Notes: generated by a model not told the origin, from the sequence alone. DNA of 64,000 nucleotides from Paenibacillus pasadenensis (GCF_023715725.1 NZ_JAMBOT010000002.1:682001-746000); one strand, 5' to 3'; shown: positions 18,292 to 26,099, counted from the first letter of the stretch. Made by a program: numbers and translations.

Positions 18292-19386
18292 ATGACTAAA
18301 ATTGCGATCATAGGAGCCGGCCTCATTGGCGGCTCCCTTGCCCTGTGCTTCAAAGGCGCGCCCGGCCTGCGGGTGACCGGATATTCCTACCGCCAGCAAT
18401 CGGCGGACAAGTATGTTCAACTTGGTGTTGTGGACGAAGCAACGACCTCCCTGGAGGAGGCTGTCGACGGCGCCGATTTTATTTTTTTATGCGTGCCTGT
18501 AGGTTTGCTGGCGGATTACGCGCAGCGAATCAGCAAAATGCCGCTCAAAAGCGGTTGTGTTTTGACTGACGTAGGCAGCACAAAGGCTAGAGTGGCCTCT
18601 GCCGTAGCCGGCATTGAATGGGGCGATGCCGTATTCATTGGCGGCCATCCGATGGCCGGGTCGGAACGGGCAGGCGTGGAGGCGGCCAGCTCGATTTTGT
18701 TCGAGAACGCGTACTACGTCCTGACGCCCGACGACAATACCCCGCGTGAAGCGTTAGACCGCCTGAGCCGCCTTTTGGAGCTGACCCGGGCCAAAATCGT
18801 GCATATGAATCCAGCGGAGCATGATGAGATTGTCGGTGCAATCAGCCATCTTCCGCATCTCATTGCAGCCGCGCTGGTCAATCAGGTGCGCCGCTACAAT
18901 GAAAGTAACGGCGGTTATGCGATGCTGGCCGCCGGAGGTTTTCGCGACATTACACGAATCGCTTCCAGCGACCCCGTAGTTTGGCGCGATATTTTGCTCG
19001 ATAACCGCGAGGTGGTGCTTCGCCTGATGGAGGAATGGGGCAGCGAGCTAGATAGGCTGGCGGGCATTCTTCGTTCTGAGGACGGCGAAGCAATCAGCAA
19101 TGCGTTCCGGGATGCGGGAGAGTTCCGCAGCAGTTTGCCGGAGCGCCGCAAAGGCGTGCTGCAATCCGTATACGAATGTTATATGGATGTGCCGGATCAT
19201 CCCGGCATTATCGGCAAAATTGCGACCGAGCTTGGCAACCGAAACATCAGCTTGAGCAATTTGCAGATTATCGAGACGCGCATGGATGTGCCTGGCGTGC
19301 TCAGATTGAGCTTCCGTACGCAAGGTGATCTGGATCAAGCGGTTGAAGTTCTTGAGGCGTTTAATTACGTCGTAAGGGTGTCGTAA
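18292..19386 (+). CDS. tyrA: Prephenate dehydrogenase with C-terminal ACT domain
   Basis: Oxidative decarboxylation of prephenate to 4-hydroxyphenylpyruvate for tyrosine. The 364-residue protein has an N-terminal NAD-binding IAIIGAGLIGGSLAL, LTDVGSTKA and GGHPMAGSERAG, then a helical dimerisation domain with SHLPHLIAAAL. A C-terminal ACT domain (about residues 295-364, DHPGIIGKIATELGNRNIS) probably confers feedback control. The ATG at 18292 is preferred over TTG at 18289. In B. subtilis aroE (EPSP synthase) follows; here a terminator and then the prophage follow. Confidence 0.96.
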   Translation: MTKIAIIGAGLIGGSLALCFKGAPGLRVTGYSYRQQSADKYVQLGVVDEATTSLEEAVDGADFIFLCVPVGLLADYAQRISKMPLKSGCVLTDVGSTKARVASAVAGIEWGDAVFIGGHPMAGSERAGVEAASSILFENAYYVLTPDDNTPREALDRLSRLLELTRAKIVHMNPAEHDEIVGAISHLPHLIAAALVNQVRRYNESNGGYAMLAAGGFRDITRIASSDPVVWRDILLDNREVVLRLMEEWGSELDRLAGILRSEDGEAISNAFRDAGEFRSSLPERRKGVLQSVYECYMDVPDHPGIIGKIATELGNRNISLSNLQIIETRMDVPGVLRLSFRTQGDLDQAVEVLEAFNYVVRVS

Positions 19387-19395
19387 CAAAAGTTA

Positions 19396-19424
19396 AGCCC
19401 CGGCGCTGCCGGGGCTTTTTTTTT
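19396..19424 (+). terminator. Terminator after tyrA
   Basis: AGCCCCGGC (19396-19404) pairs perfectly with GCCGGGGCT (19408-19416) over a 3-base loop, followed by nine T residues. Strong end of the aromatic operon. Confidence 0.95.
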
Positions 19425-19460
19425 GACTTTAATGTGACAAATGTTTCTTAAAACTAAAAA

Positions 19461-19501
19461 TGAAAACGCTTATTGACAAATTGAAAACGTATACATATAA
19501 T
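19461..19501 (+). promoter_or_regulatory. Consensus sigma-A promoter with two cre-like sites
   Basis: TTGACA (19473-19478) and TATAAT (19496-19501) with a 17-base spacer form a perfect consensus promoter pointing right. TGAAAACGCTTATT at 19461-19474 and TGAAAACGTATACA at 19482-19495 each resemble the CcpA box TGWAANCGNTNWCA (12 of 14 and 13 of 14). They are 21 bases apart, two helical turns, and the second fills the spacer. Catabolite repression is inferred from these matches. Confidence 0.8.
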
Positions 19502-19507
19502 AAAAGT

Positions 19508-19594
19508 ACAGTATGGTTTCTCTCCACTCCTATCCTTACTCTGGACGTTCTAGATTGAACGTCGGCTGCCGGCATCAACGGCGGCCTTTTTTTT
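19508..19594 (+). ncRNA. Putative short two-hairpin transcript (sRNA or leader)
   Basis: Transcription from the consensus promoter would yield about 87 nt. GACGTTC/GAACGTC (19544-19550 with 19557-19563, 6-base loop) forms one hairpin. GGCTGCCG/CGGCGGCC (19564-19571 with 19579-19586) followed by eight T residues forms a terminator. No coding sequence with a ribosome site lies inside. It may be a small RNA gene, or a promoter and leader whose gene was displaced by the prophage. It points toward the 3' end of the leftward recombinase gene. Confidence 0.5.
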
Positions 19595-19597
19595 ATT

Positions 19598-21088
19598 TCA
19601 GTATACCACGTTGCGGTTGCCATACCGTATTGCTTTAGCGGGGATCTCGCGGGTTTCGCCCCAACGAAATTCTACAATTGCGGGGTTACCAGGGACAATT
19701 TTCTCAACTATCAGTCCGACGGCTTTGCGTTTTTCATCCGGTTCCAATACTTCGATAGCTTCGGCGAAAAGGTCTATAACGTCATCTAGTTCGCCATAAT
19801 TGTTTTGGGTGGGTAATGGGATTTTTTCAAGTTTGCGGGCTACTTCTTTTTGCCTCGTATCATAACGTAACATCAGGTTTTGAAATTGGGCCTCGTCGAA
19901 TTTTTGATGGAGGTAATAGTCGTCAAATACTTTCTGTTTAGCTTGTTCTAATATAGTCAATTCATTCTGGAGTTTTTTGATCGAGGTTAAACCTGGCTCT
20001 TTCTGATCCGTTAATTCTGGGAGTATGTGCTCCGTTTGATATCTCTCTTTAGCTAAAACGCCGATAAGGTTAATAACTGCAGAATCAAGGGATTCAGTGT
20101 CAAAATTAGGACTCAAACATCTACCATTAGAATTTTTATTATCACATACATAATTGCGTCTTTTTTTAGCTGTAGTCATTCGGCTGCTCATTTTAGATCC
20201 GCAATGAGGACAGCGCATTATTGTAGTCAGAAGTTGACGATTGTGCATGCCTCGCCAAACATTTTCTTTACTGAACCGAGTCTTTTGTAGGTATTCAAAT
20301 TCATCCCAACTAATTAAAGGCTCCGTGTTAGCTAAGGCGTACAGCTTGCCTTTCCACTTTTGCCATCCTGCATATGTGCAGTTGGTCAACATATATCGCA
20401 CTCGCCTAGCAGTCCAACTAACTCCCGTTTTAGTTAATAAGTTTTTGCTTCGTAACCACTTTGCTATAAAATAAGGGCCTTTGCCTTCAAGGGCCAATCG
20501 AAAAGAATCCCTCACCAATATGGCGTTTTCCCCATCAGGAGATAATCCTTTTTCCTTATTCTTAATCATGCCGAACGGGGCAGGCCCACCGTTCCAGCGC
20601 CCTTTTTCGGCGTTGGTTTGCTTGTTTGCTGTTACAACATCGGACAGGTTATCAGAGTAGTATTCGTTAAAGTCGACCAGTACTGATGTAACCAGCCGGC
20701 CCGTTGCTGAACCGAAATCTAACTGTTCACTAGCAGAGCAGATATCAACAGATATGCTTTCGAGAGCTGTCTGAATTAGGTGAAAGTCTTTTTTTCTTCG
20801 GGTCAATCGTGAGAGATTAAACAATATGAACTTTTTTATTTTAGGGTGTTCCCGACAGTATTTAAGAGCCTCCATTATTCCTGGTCGCTTTGTGTAAGAA
20901 ATTCGGAATCCGGAGTAATCAATATCTTTAAAAACCTTGACTAGTTTTATACCGTTATAATCGCAATAAGCTTGTATTTTTGATAATTGAGTTTGTTCGG
21001 ATATATCTTCTTTGTCATCACGTTCGTCGGATTGCCGGATATAACCGATTCCTTCAACATCTTCCTCAATCGTTTTGAGTTTAAGCAT
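19598..21088 (-). CDS. Large serine recombinase (phage integrase)
   Basis: Catalyses site-specific integration and, with a directionality factor, excision. The 496-residue protein has the resolvase domain at the N-terminus with the nucleophile Ser20 in YIRQSDE and the arginine-rich NLSRLTRRKKD helix. A recombinase domain (about residues 165-270, GPAPFGM and ALEGKGPYFIAKWL) follows, then a zinc ribbon with CPHCGSKM and further Cys residues at YVCDNK and GRC (about 296-325). A coiled-coil and C-terminal domain ends the protein. Length fits the family. It is the leftmost phage gene, read leftward, with its stop next to the presumed attachment site. Confidence 0.95.
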   Translation of the reverse strand: MLKLKTIEEDVEGIGYIRQSDERDDKEDISEQTQLSKIQAYCDYNGIKLVKVFKDIDYSGFRISYTKRPGIMEALKYCREHPKIKKFILFNLSRLTRRKKDFHLIQTALESISVDICSASEQLDFGSATGRLVTSVLVDFNEYYSDNLSDVVTANKQTNAEKGRWNGGPAPFGMIKNKEKGLSPDGENAILVRDSFRLALEGKGPYFIAKWLRSKNLLTKTGVSWTARRVRYMLTNCTYAGWQKWKGKLYALANTEPLISWDEFEYLQKTRFSKENVWRGMHNRQLLTTIMRCPHCGSKMSSRMTTAKKRRNYVCDNKNSNGRCLSPNFDTESLDSAVINLIGVLAKERYQTEHILPELTDQKEPGLTSIKKLQNELTILEQAKQKVFDDYYLHQKFDEAQFQNLMLRYDTRQKEVARKLEKIPLPTQNNYGELDDVIDLFAEAIEVLEPDEKRKAVGLIVEKIVPGNPAIVEFRWGETREIPAKAIRYGNRNVVY

Positions 21089-21108
21089 TTTTGGATCCTC
21101 CTCGCCGG

Positions 21109-21864
21109 TTAAAACCTTCTTCGTACCTCAACGACTTTCCCAATAATTTGAATGCTGGAAGAGTGGACAATAATGGGTTGTAATTTTGGATTTGACGGCA
21201 TCAGTAAACACATGTCATTCATGCACTTGACACGTTTGATTGTCGCCGTTTCGCCGTCCACTGCAACGACTGCAATATCAGTTGGACTGACTTCGGGTTG
21301 CTTGATGCAGATTACAACATCCCCATCCAAAATGCTGTCGCCAATCATACTGTCGCCTTTGACCCGGAGGGCAAAAGCTTCCCCGTTTCTCACAACTGAT
21401 TTATTTACGTATTCTACATCCTCGATAAACTCGATGCGATCTATTGGCTGCCCAGCTGCAATAGATCCAAGAACAGGGACTTTAGTTATGTTACCAGCAA
21501 GATATTCAGTTGCACTTTCCTCTACTATTTGGGCCTGTGCATAAGCCGAACGCATTTCTTTGAGCATGTTTAATTTCTCAAACTTCTCTTTGATCTCAAC
21601 CGGGGCTTTTTCAATGAGTGCCGCAGTTAGCAGGTTTTCAACATCACCTCCCGTAACTTCTGCAATTGCTCTATTAAGCTCTGCGGTTGCAGGATTATCA
21701 GTTTTCGCGTTTTGGAGCAAACTAATGTAACCTTTGCTGACTTTATAGCCGTGATTTTTCTTTAGCTGATCAGCAATCTCAGCTAATGTAAGACCTGAAT
21801 CCTTAATGTATGACTTGAGTAGCTCATAGTAATTGGTTGACAACCGAGACACTCCCTTCGACAT
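21109..21864 (-). CDS. CI-like repressor with HTH and S24 autocleavage domain
   Basis: Lysogeny repressor expected to be inactivated by RecA-stimulated self-cleavage. The N-terminal helix-turn-helix covers about residues 10-70 (LTLAEIADQLKKNHGYKVSKGYISLL shown as LTLAEIADQ and VSKGYISLLQ). The C-terminal S24 peptidase has the Ala-Gly cleavage site in GSIAAGQPI, the serine in VKGDSMIGDS and the lysine in TATIKRV. The ATG at 21864 would begin almost at the predicted transcript start; a TTG at 21843 (codon 8) has AAGGGAG 8 bases upstream and is a better start, giving 244 residues. It is divergent from the cro-like gene. Confidence 0.93.
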   Translation of the reverse strand: MSKGVSRLSTNYYELLKSYIKDSGLTLAEIADQLKKNHGYKVSKGYISLLQNAKTDNPATAELNRAIAEVTGGDVENLLTAALIEKAPVEIKEKFEKLNMLKEMRSAYAQAQIVEESATEYLAGNITKVPVLGSIAAGQPIDRIEFIEDVEYVNKSVVRNGEAFALRVKGDSMIGDSILDGDVVICIKQPEVSPTDIAVVAVDGETATIKRVKCMNDMCLLMPSNPKLQPIIVHSSSIQIIGKVVEVRRRF

Positions 21865-21870
21865 GAGATA

Positions 21871-21899
21871 AGTCTATTATCGTTACAGTAAAAAGTCAA
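21871..21899 (-). promoter_or_regulatory. Leftward promoter for repressor and integrase
   Basis: On the minus strand TTGACT (21899-21894) and TAGACT (21876-21871) are 17 bases apart. The transcript start would fall near 21864, which supports the downstream TTG start of the repressor or a leaderless ATG. Confidence 0.6.
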
Positions 21900-21911
21900 C
21901 AAAACATTACA

Positions 21912-22113
21912 AGTTAAGTGTTAACTGAAACGAAGTGGATCATACAAGTCTCAAAAAAGTTTCGGGAGCTTCTATTTTTGTATTAAGTGGAAGCTATTTT
22001 TCTACGTCTATACGTTTCAGTAAATAGTAAACACTTTATGTTTGTTAAGTATTGACTGCAACAAAACGATAGTTTACTATCTACTCAACGACTTGTTTCA
22101 CCAAATAGTAAAC
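21912..22113. promoter_or_regulatory. Phage switch operator region
   Basis: ATAGTAAAC-type elements occur at 22022-22032 (direct), 22072-22080 (inverted, inside a GATAG-n4-CTATC palindrome) and 22103-22113 (direct). The middle copy overlaps the -10 of the rightward early promoter. A separate perfect inverted repeat AGTTAA-GTG-TTAACT lies at 21912-21926 near the repressor promoter. These are good candidate operators for the CI-like and Cro-like proteins. The 305-base gap between the two genes holds nothing else recognised. Confidence 0.65.
22052..22080 (+). promoter_or_regulatory. Rightward early promoter
   Basis: TTGACT (22052-22057) and TACTAT (22075-22080) are 17 bases apart, about 90 bases upstream of the cro-like gene. 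The -10 lies in the central operator-like element, as expected for a repressible early promoter. Confidence 0.7.
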
Positions 22114-22170
22114 AAAAGTCGGGAGGATTCGACAAAATCTTGCGTCCGATTAGAAAGGGGGGTCTCAGAT

Positions 22171-22470
22171 ATGGGAAGCCAAGGTAGAGGAGGGGTACGG
22201 TATTCAAATCTGCTTAGCAATGCGATTACGGAAAGCGGTTGGACATATGCACAAATCATTCAAAAGTGTACATCCAACGGACGCGCGTTCTCGAAATCCT
22301 ACCTTTGCAAAATTGCTGCAGGATTTTTACCTCCGCCAAGCGACGAAATCAACAAGGTTCTCGCCGAAGTGCTTTCTCCAGTAACCAAAGTTACTTACAT
22401 GGATCTGGCAGTCGCAAAATACGAAGAAATCATTCCAAATGAAGTTATTGAACATCTGGCAGCCCGATAG
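22171..22470 (+). CDS. Cro-like DNA-binding protein
   Basis: The 99-residue protein has a helix-turn-helix-like N-terminus (about residues 12-60) with SNLLSNAITESGWTYAQII and RAFSKSYLCKIAAGF, a pattern close to that of the divergent repressor (KGYISLL). It lacks any protease domain. AGAAAGGGGGG lies just upstream of the ATG at 22171. As first gene right of the switch it is likely the lytic regulator that binds the same operators. Exact family not recognised. Confidence 0.75.
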   Translation: MGSQGRGGVRYSNLLSNAITESGWTYAQIIQKCTSNGRAFSKSYLCKIAAGFLPPPSDEINKVLAEVLSPVTKVTYMDLAVAKYEEIIPNEVIEHLAAR

Positions 22471-22481
22471 GAGGGAAGATC

Positions 22482-22616
22482 ATGGAAACCTGCAAAACGA
22501 TTGAGAAGGAACTTAGTAAGCAAGGTATTGAAATTGGCGATTTGGATTTTGAAATCGCAAAGCTCGAAGCGGAACTAAGTCAGTATCTTGGGAATGAGGG
22601 GAACAACCATGGATAA
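22482..22616 (+). CDS. Small early phage protein (44 aa)
   Basis: A 44-residue acidic, helical protein with a heptad-like segment (IEIGDLDFEIAKLEAELSQYL). AGGAGG lies 8 bases before the ATG and the gene follows the cro-like gene by 11 bases. Function unknown; a small regulator or host-takeover peptide is possible. Confidence 0.65.
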   Translation: METCKTIEKELSKQGIEIGDLDFEIAKLEAELSQYLGNEGNNHG

Positions 22617-22728
22617 GCGCCCCCTGGAGCCCTATGAAAGAGAGTTCCTGAAATTGGTAGGAAAAGGGATGAGACTCCTTCTGGAACAAAAGAAATCTGA
22701 TCGTTCTGCTAAGAAATCTGCCAGTTAA
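22609..22728 (+). CDS. Small basic early phage protein (39 aa)
   Basis: A 39-residue Lys/Arg-rich protein starting MDKRPLEPYEREFLKLVGKG. GAGGGG precedes the ATG by 7 bases, and the start overlaps the previous gene by 8 bases. No family recognised. Confidence 0.6.
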   Translation: MDKRPLEPYEREFLKLVGKGMRLLLEQKKSDRSAKKSAS

Positions 22729-22758
22729 TTTAGCCTGAATAGGATGGAGGTGTTAACA

Positions 22759-22914
22759 GTGACCCGCAAACAACGCATTCGCTGCTGTGGCAACCTTCTC
22801 CAGCTTCTGGAGACGGCCCCATCGGACAAGCTACGCCAAGTTTATCGTTCGCAGCTCGACAGTACAAAAAAAGCCCTGAACGGGGTAGGAGCCGTTCAGA
22901 GCCGCACTAACTAA
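22759..22914 (+). CDS. Small early phage protein (51 aa)
   Basis: A 51-residue basic protein starting VTRKQRIRCCGNLLQLLE, predicted helical. GTG at 22759 is chosen because GGAGG (22746-22750) lies 8 bases upstream; an ATG at 22744 is possible. Near its 3' end CTGAACGG (22876-22883) and CCGTTCAG (22892-22899) form a perfect 8-bp hairpin without a T tract. Function unknown. Confidence 0.6.
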   Translation: MTRKQRIRCCGNLLQLLETAPSDKLRQVYRSQLDSTKKALNGVGAVQSRTN

Positions 22915-22960
22915 ATTAACACGGCCATTGTAACACATAGGCCATGGGAGAGGAAGCATT

Positions 22961-23944
22961 GTGCTCACCCTTCGAACATCGGACCCGCTCGAAACCCTGT
23001 TTAACGACCATGCCGATTTTATTCGTCGCTGTGTCAGCCGCTTTGACTGGGCTGTTCAAATGCACGGTGTCTCCCGCGAAGATTTGGAAAGCGAGGGACG
23101 AATCGGCCTCTTGAAAGCATGGCGCAATTACGATCCGGCTAAAGCTGGACAAGCCCAATTTACCTCATACGCCTTTCGATACATTAACGGCGCAATTCAT
23201 AAATTCATGCAGCGCCATGGAATGCGTATCCCCGTTTCACAAGAGCAGTACCGGACAGCCGGCCGCATCATGGCTGACAAGCTCCATGACTTGCCGCCGG
23301 AAGAGATCGCCAAGCGTGTAGGCTGCACCGTCTCTATGGCGACGCGGACTGTAAGGCTTTTATCCTCGAAAGTTACCTCGCTTAACCAGCCCATTCCCGG
23401 GCAAGAAGATGGCGAACTCCAAGACGTCATCGTAGGGGGTCATGATGACTCCAGTATCGAAGCCGAACAGTTTCTCTCCTCTTTACGGCCGCAGGAGGCC
23501 GCGGTGCTTCGATGCAAAATGCAAGGCTATTCCGATTCGGAGATCCGGAGGCGATTCTTGCTAACGGAGCCGCAGCTTAGTGTTCTGTCTGAATCGCTGC
23601 AGCAGCAGGCAACATCCTATTTTCAACTACAAGGCGGTGAAACGGTGAAGCCTTTAAACAAAGAGGATTTTATCAAGCTGAAAGAGAGCGGGCTGAGCGA
23701 CGAGAAGATCGCAAAGCAATTCAAACTTGCCTCATCAACGATGGGCCGTATGAAAAAGGAATGGGGCTTGACTGGATTTAAATCAGCTCCAGTGCAGCTG
23801 CCAGCCGATCCGGTAAGTGAACCTGCAGTTGCAGTGCTGCCTGCTCCGAAAGAGAGCGCCGAGGTTGCGGAATTGCGCAGGCATATTGATGCGCTGGAAC
23901 AAGAGATCACAGCCCTGAAAACTCTTGTGAAACTCTATATCTAA
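22961..23944 (+). CDS. Sigma-70-like phage factor with extra HTH and coiled coil
   Basis: The N-terminus resembles sigma region 2 (about residues 10-85: GVSREDLESEGRIGLLKAWRNYD then FTSYAFRYINGAIHKFMQRHG), followed by a region 3-like stretch (LPPEEIAKRVGCTVSMATRTVRLL) with SLNQPIPGQEDGEL. Residues 160-220 only loosely resemble region 4. A second HTH follows (GLSDEKIAKQFKLASSTMGRMKKEWGL, about 234-260) and then a C-terminal coiled coil (VAELRRHIDALEQEITALKTLV). GTG start with GAGAGGAAG upstream. At 327 residues it is longer than minimal sigma factors. It probably redirects host polymerase to phage promoters; promoter specificity is unknown. Confidence 0.8.
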   Translation: MLTLRTSDPLETLFNDHADFIRRCVSRFDWAVQMHGVSREDLESEGRIGLLKAWRNYDPAKAGQAQFTSYAFRYINGAIHKFMQRHGMRIPVSQEQYRTAGRIMADKLHDLPPEEIAKRVGCTVSMATRTVRLLSSKVTSLNQPIPGQEDGELQDVIVGGHDDSSIEAEQFLSSLRPQEAAVLRCKMQGYSDSEIRRRFLLTEPQLSVLSESLQQQATSYFQLQGGETVKPLNKEDFIKLKESGLSDEKIAKQFKLASSTMGRMKKEWGLTGFKSAPVQLPADPVSEPAVAVLPAPKESAEVAELRRHIDALEQEITALKTLVKLYI

Positions 23945-23961
23945 AGGAGTGAATCGATTTG

Positions 23962-24171
23962 ATGAACAAAGTCATGCTTGCCAAGCTCTGCGGTCGAAAG
24001 CTTACCGATGAAGAGATCGCCGTAGTGGAGATGGTCAACAGTCTTGACGTAAATCCGGGGCTAATCCTGATGAAGCTGACTATTGAAGCAAAATCACAAG
24101 GGTATGCAGAGGGCTTGAAGGCTGCTAACGAAATGGCCCGCGACCTGCGGAAGATGAAAGTCAATTCATAG
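23962..24171 (+). CDS. Hypothetical phage protein (69 aa)
   Basis: A 69-residue helical protein (LTDEEIAVVEMVNSLDVNPGLILMKL ... KAANEMARDLRKM). AAGGAG lies 13 bases before the ATG at 23962 and 10 before an in-frame TTG at 23959. It sits 17 bases after the sigma-like gene. No family recognised. Confidence 0.65.
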   Translation: MNKVMLAKLCGRKLTDEEIAVVEMVNSLDVNPGLILMKLTIEAKSQGYAEGLKAANEMARDLRKMKVNS

Positions 24172-24187
24172 GAGGAGGTGAAGCACG

Positions 24188-24328
24188 ATGCAAATTACCG
24201 GTTGGGTTTGGCGCCAGATGAGCAAAAAAGATAAATTGCTTATGTTAGTAATCCAGCAAACCCGCACAAGTCAGAAATGGGCAATGCGAAAAGCCCTGAT
24301 AGGCCCCCACCTAGTCAGAGCTCGATAA
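24188..24328 (+). CDS. Small basic phage protein (46 aa)
   Basis: A 46-residue strongly basic protein starting MQITGWVWRQMSKKDKLL with several Trp, Arg and Lys residues. GGAGGAGGTG lies 8 bases upstream. Nucleic-acid binding is conceivable from charge only. Confidence 0.55.
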   Translation: MQITGWVWRQMSKKDKLLMLVIQQTRTSQKWAMRKALIGPHLVRAR

Positions 24329-24384
24329 AAATGTTCCCATCGCCATTCTAGCATTCATACCATCATTTTATCAAGGAGGCCATT

Positions 24385-24912
24385 ATGAGCCATATCGTTC
24401 CTATTCAAATTACCTTGCAAGCTGCTACTGCAATTGATGCCCGTCAGCTCGTCCTGGATCTTGCTGGCACGCTGCACGGAATGCCGCCAACTGAAATTCC
24501 TGCTCGTACCGATGTGTCGACCGTAAGTGCACCGCCAGCAGCATCTGCACCGGTTACTCCGGCGGCTCCCGTCAATCCAGCTCCGATCTATCCGCCGACA
24601 CAGCAGGCTCCAATGAACGGCGGCGTTGCCCCTGCCGGTTATCCGCCTGCAGGTGTACCGATCCAAACGCCTCCAGCCCAAGTACCGATGCAACAACCTC
24701 CAGCGGGACCACCTGCAGGCGTGCCTGTTTCAGCTCCGGCGTACTCCTTGGACCAACTGGGACAAGCTGCAGGTCCGCTCTTGGACGCTGGCAGAGGGCC
24801 AGAGCTCGTCGGATGGCTGCAGCAGCGTGGCGCCGGACGGCTTGATCAGCTCAACCCGCAGCTTTACGGCGAGTTTGCAACGTACCTGCGGAGCCTTGGT
24901 GCGCAGATATGA
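24385..24912 (+). CDS. Phage protein with Pro/Ala-rich linker
   Basis: A 175-residue protein in three parts: a short N-terminal segment (residues 1-40), a low-complexity Pro/Ala/Gln linker (about 45-120) and a compact C-terminal segment (YSLDQLGQAAGPLLDAGRGPELVGWLQQRG, about 120-175). AAGGAGG precedes the ATG. It overlaps the DUF2800 nuclease by four bases, so a role in the same replication/recombination step is plausible. No family function known to me. Confidence 0.75.
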   Translation: MSHIVPIQITLQAATAIDARQLVLDLAGTLHGMPPTEIPARTDVSTVSAPPAASAPVTPAAPVNPAPIYPPTQQAPMNGGVAPAGYPPAGVPIQTPPAQVPMQQPPAGPPAGVPVSAPAYSLDQLGQAAGPLLDAGRGPELVGWLQQRGAGRLDQLNPQLYGEFATYLRSLGAQI

Positions 24913-26099
24913 CGGCGATTGCGCATGCTGATCGAGCGCATGCGCTGCTGTCGGCCAGTAGCTCGCACCGCTGGCTGCACTGCACGCCAAGCGCCCGTTT
25001 AGAGGAGACGCTGCCAGATTCAGAGAGCGAGGCCGCCAAGCGCGGCACGCTCGCCCATGAAATGGCGGAGCTCAAGCTGCGGAAACACTTTGTTGATCCG
25101 ATGGGGCCGCGCAAGTTTAACGCCGCCATGAAGAAATTCAAAGCGGAGCCGCTCTATGAATCCGTCATGGATGAGCATACGTCCGCTTATCTGGAGTATA
25201 TCCAAGCCATTGTTCATGCTTTTCCAACTCCGCCGCACATCGCAATCGAGCAGCGGGTCAACTACAGCCATATCGCACCGGAGGGCTTCGGCACGGCGGA
25301 CTGTACGATCATAGGCAGCGGGCGACTTCACATCATCGATTACAAAAATGGTTCCGGTGTGCCTGTGTCGGCGGAAGACAATCCGCAGATGAAGCTGTAC
25401 GCACTCGGCGCACTTGCCAAATACGGCTTCCTGTACCCAATTGACGTGATCCATGTTGCAATTGTGCAGCCGAAGGTATGGGACAAGCCCTCTGAATGGT
25501 CGATTTCCGTTGCCGATCTGATTGCCTGGGGCGAGTCGATCAAGCCTGTAGCTGATCTGGCTTGGCGCGGCGAAGGAGAATTTGTTATTGGCGATCATTG
25601 CGGCTTTTGCCGTGCAAAGACGACATGCCGGGCGCGGGTGGAGCAACTGCTGAGCGTTGAGGAACATCAGGCGAAAAAGCCGCCGCTGATCAGCTGGGAG
25701 GAAGTCGCGGACGTGCTGCGCCGCGCGGAGGGCATCGTTAAATGGTATGAAGCCATTAAAAAAGCGGCATTGGCTCATGCCTTGCAAGGCGGCGAGCTGC
25801 CCGGATGGAAAGCAGTCGAAGGTAGGGGCGGCAGGGAGTACACCAATCTCGATGCAGCTTTCAGTCATCTAAAGGCAAACGGTATCGAAGAGGCCGTGTT
25901 GTACGAGCGGAAGCCGATCACGCCGCCAGCGCTTGAAGAGTTGCTTGGTAAGGCTGATTACCGGAAGCTCTTGGAGGATCCAGGCCATGTCACCAAGCAC
26001 CCTGGAAAACCAACGCTTGCACCGGCAGGCGACAAGCGCCCAGCTGTATCCAATCAGGTGAAGCCGGCGGATGTCTTTTCGGCGCCGACGGATGCCTGA
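24909..26099 (+). CDS. DUF2800 family PD-(D/E)XK nuclease
   Basis: RecB/Cas4-like nuclease of phage replication modules. The 396-residue protein starts with SASSSHRWLHCTPSARLEE, has AAKRGTLAHEMAE (about 40-52), and the catalytic core GTADCTIIGSG then LHIIDYKNGSG with the Asp and Glu/Asp-x-Lys pattern near residues 120-145. Cysteines at FCRAKTTCRAR (about 235-245) with Cys25 could form an Fe-S cluster as in Cas4-type nucleases; this is inference. It precedes a DUF2815 gene, the usual pairing, which suggests exonuclease plus ssDNA-binding partner in recombination. Confidence 0.88.
   Translation: MTAIAHADRAHALLSASSSHRWLHCTPSARLEETLPDSESEAAKRGTLAHEMAELKLRKHFVDPMGPRKFNAAMKKFKAEPLYESVMDEHTSAYLEYIQAIVHAFPTPPHIAIEQRVNYSHIAPEGFGTADCTIIGSGRLHIIDYKNGSGVPVSAEDNPQMKLYALGALAKYGFLYPIDVIHVAIVQPKVWDKPSEWSISVADLIAWGESIKPVADLAWRGEGEFVIGDHCGFCRAKTTCRARVEQLLSVEEHQAKKPPLISWEEVADVLRRAEGIVKWYEAIKKAALAHALQGGELPGWKAVEGRGGREYTNLDAAFSHLKANGIEEAVLYERKPITPPALEELLGKADYRKLLEDPGHVTKHPGKPTLAPAGDKRPAVSNQVKPADVFSAPTDA

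Noticed and set aside
16968..18353. Reverse-strand ORF of 461 codons over trpA-hisC
   Set aside because: The forward genes are unambiguous and the reverse translation lacks any family pattern.
19425..19600. Exact attachment core
   Set aside because: Serine recombinase cores can be two bases and the right end is not in the window, so no core can be named.
21967..22001. Terminator in the switch region (AGCTTC...GAAGCT then ATTTTT)
   Set aside because: The stem is only six pairs with a 17-base loop and there is no rightward gene before it to terminate.
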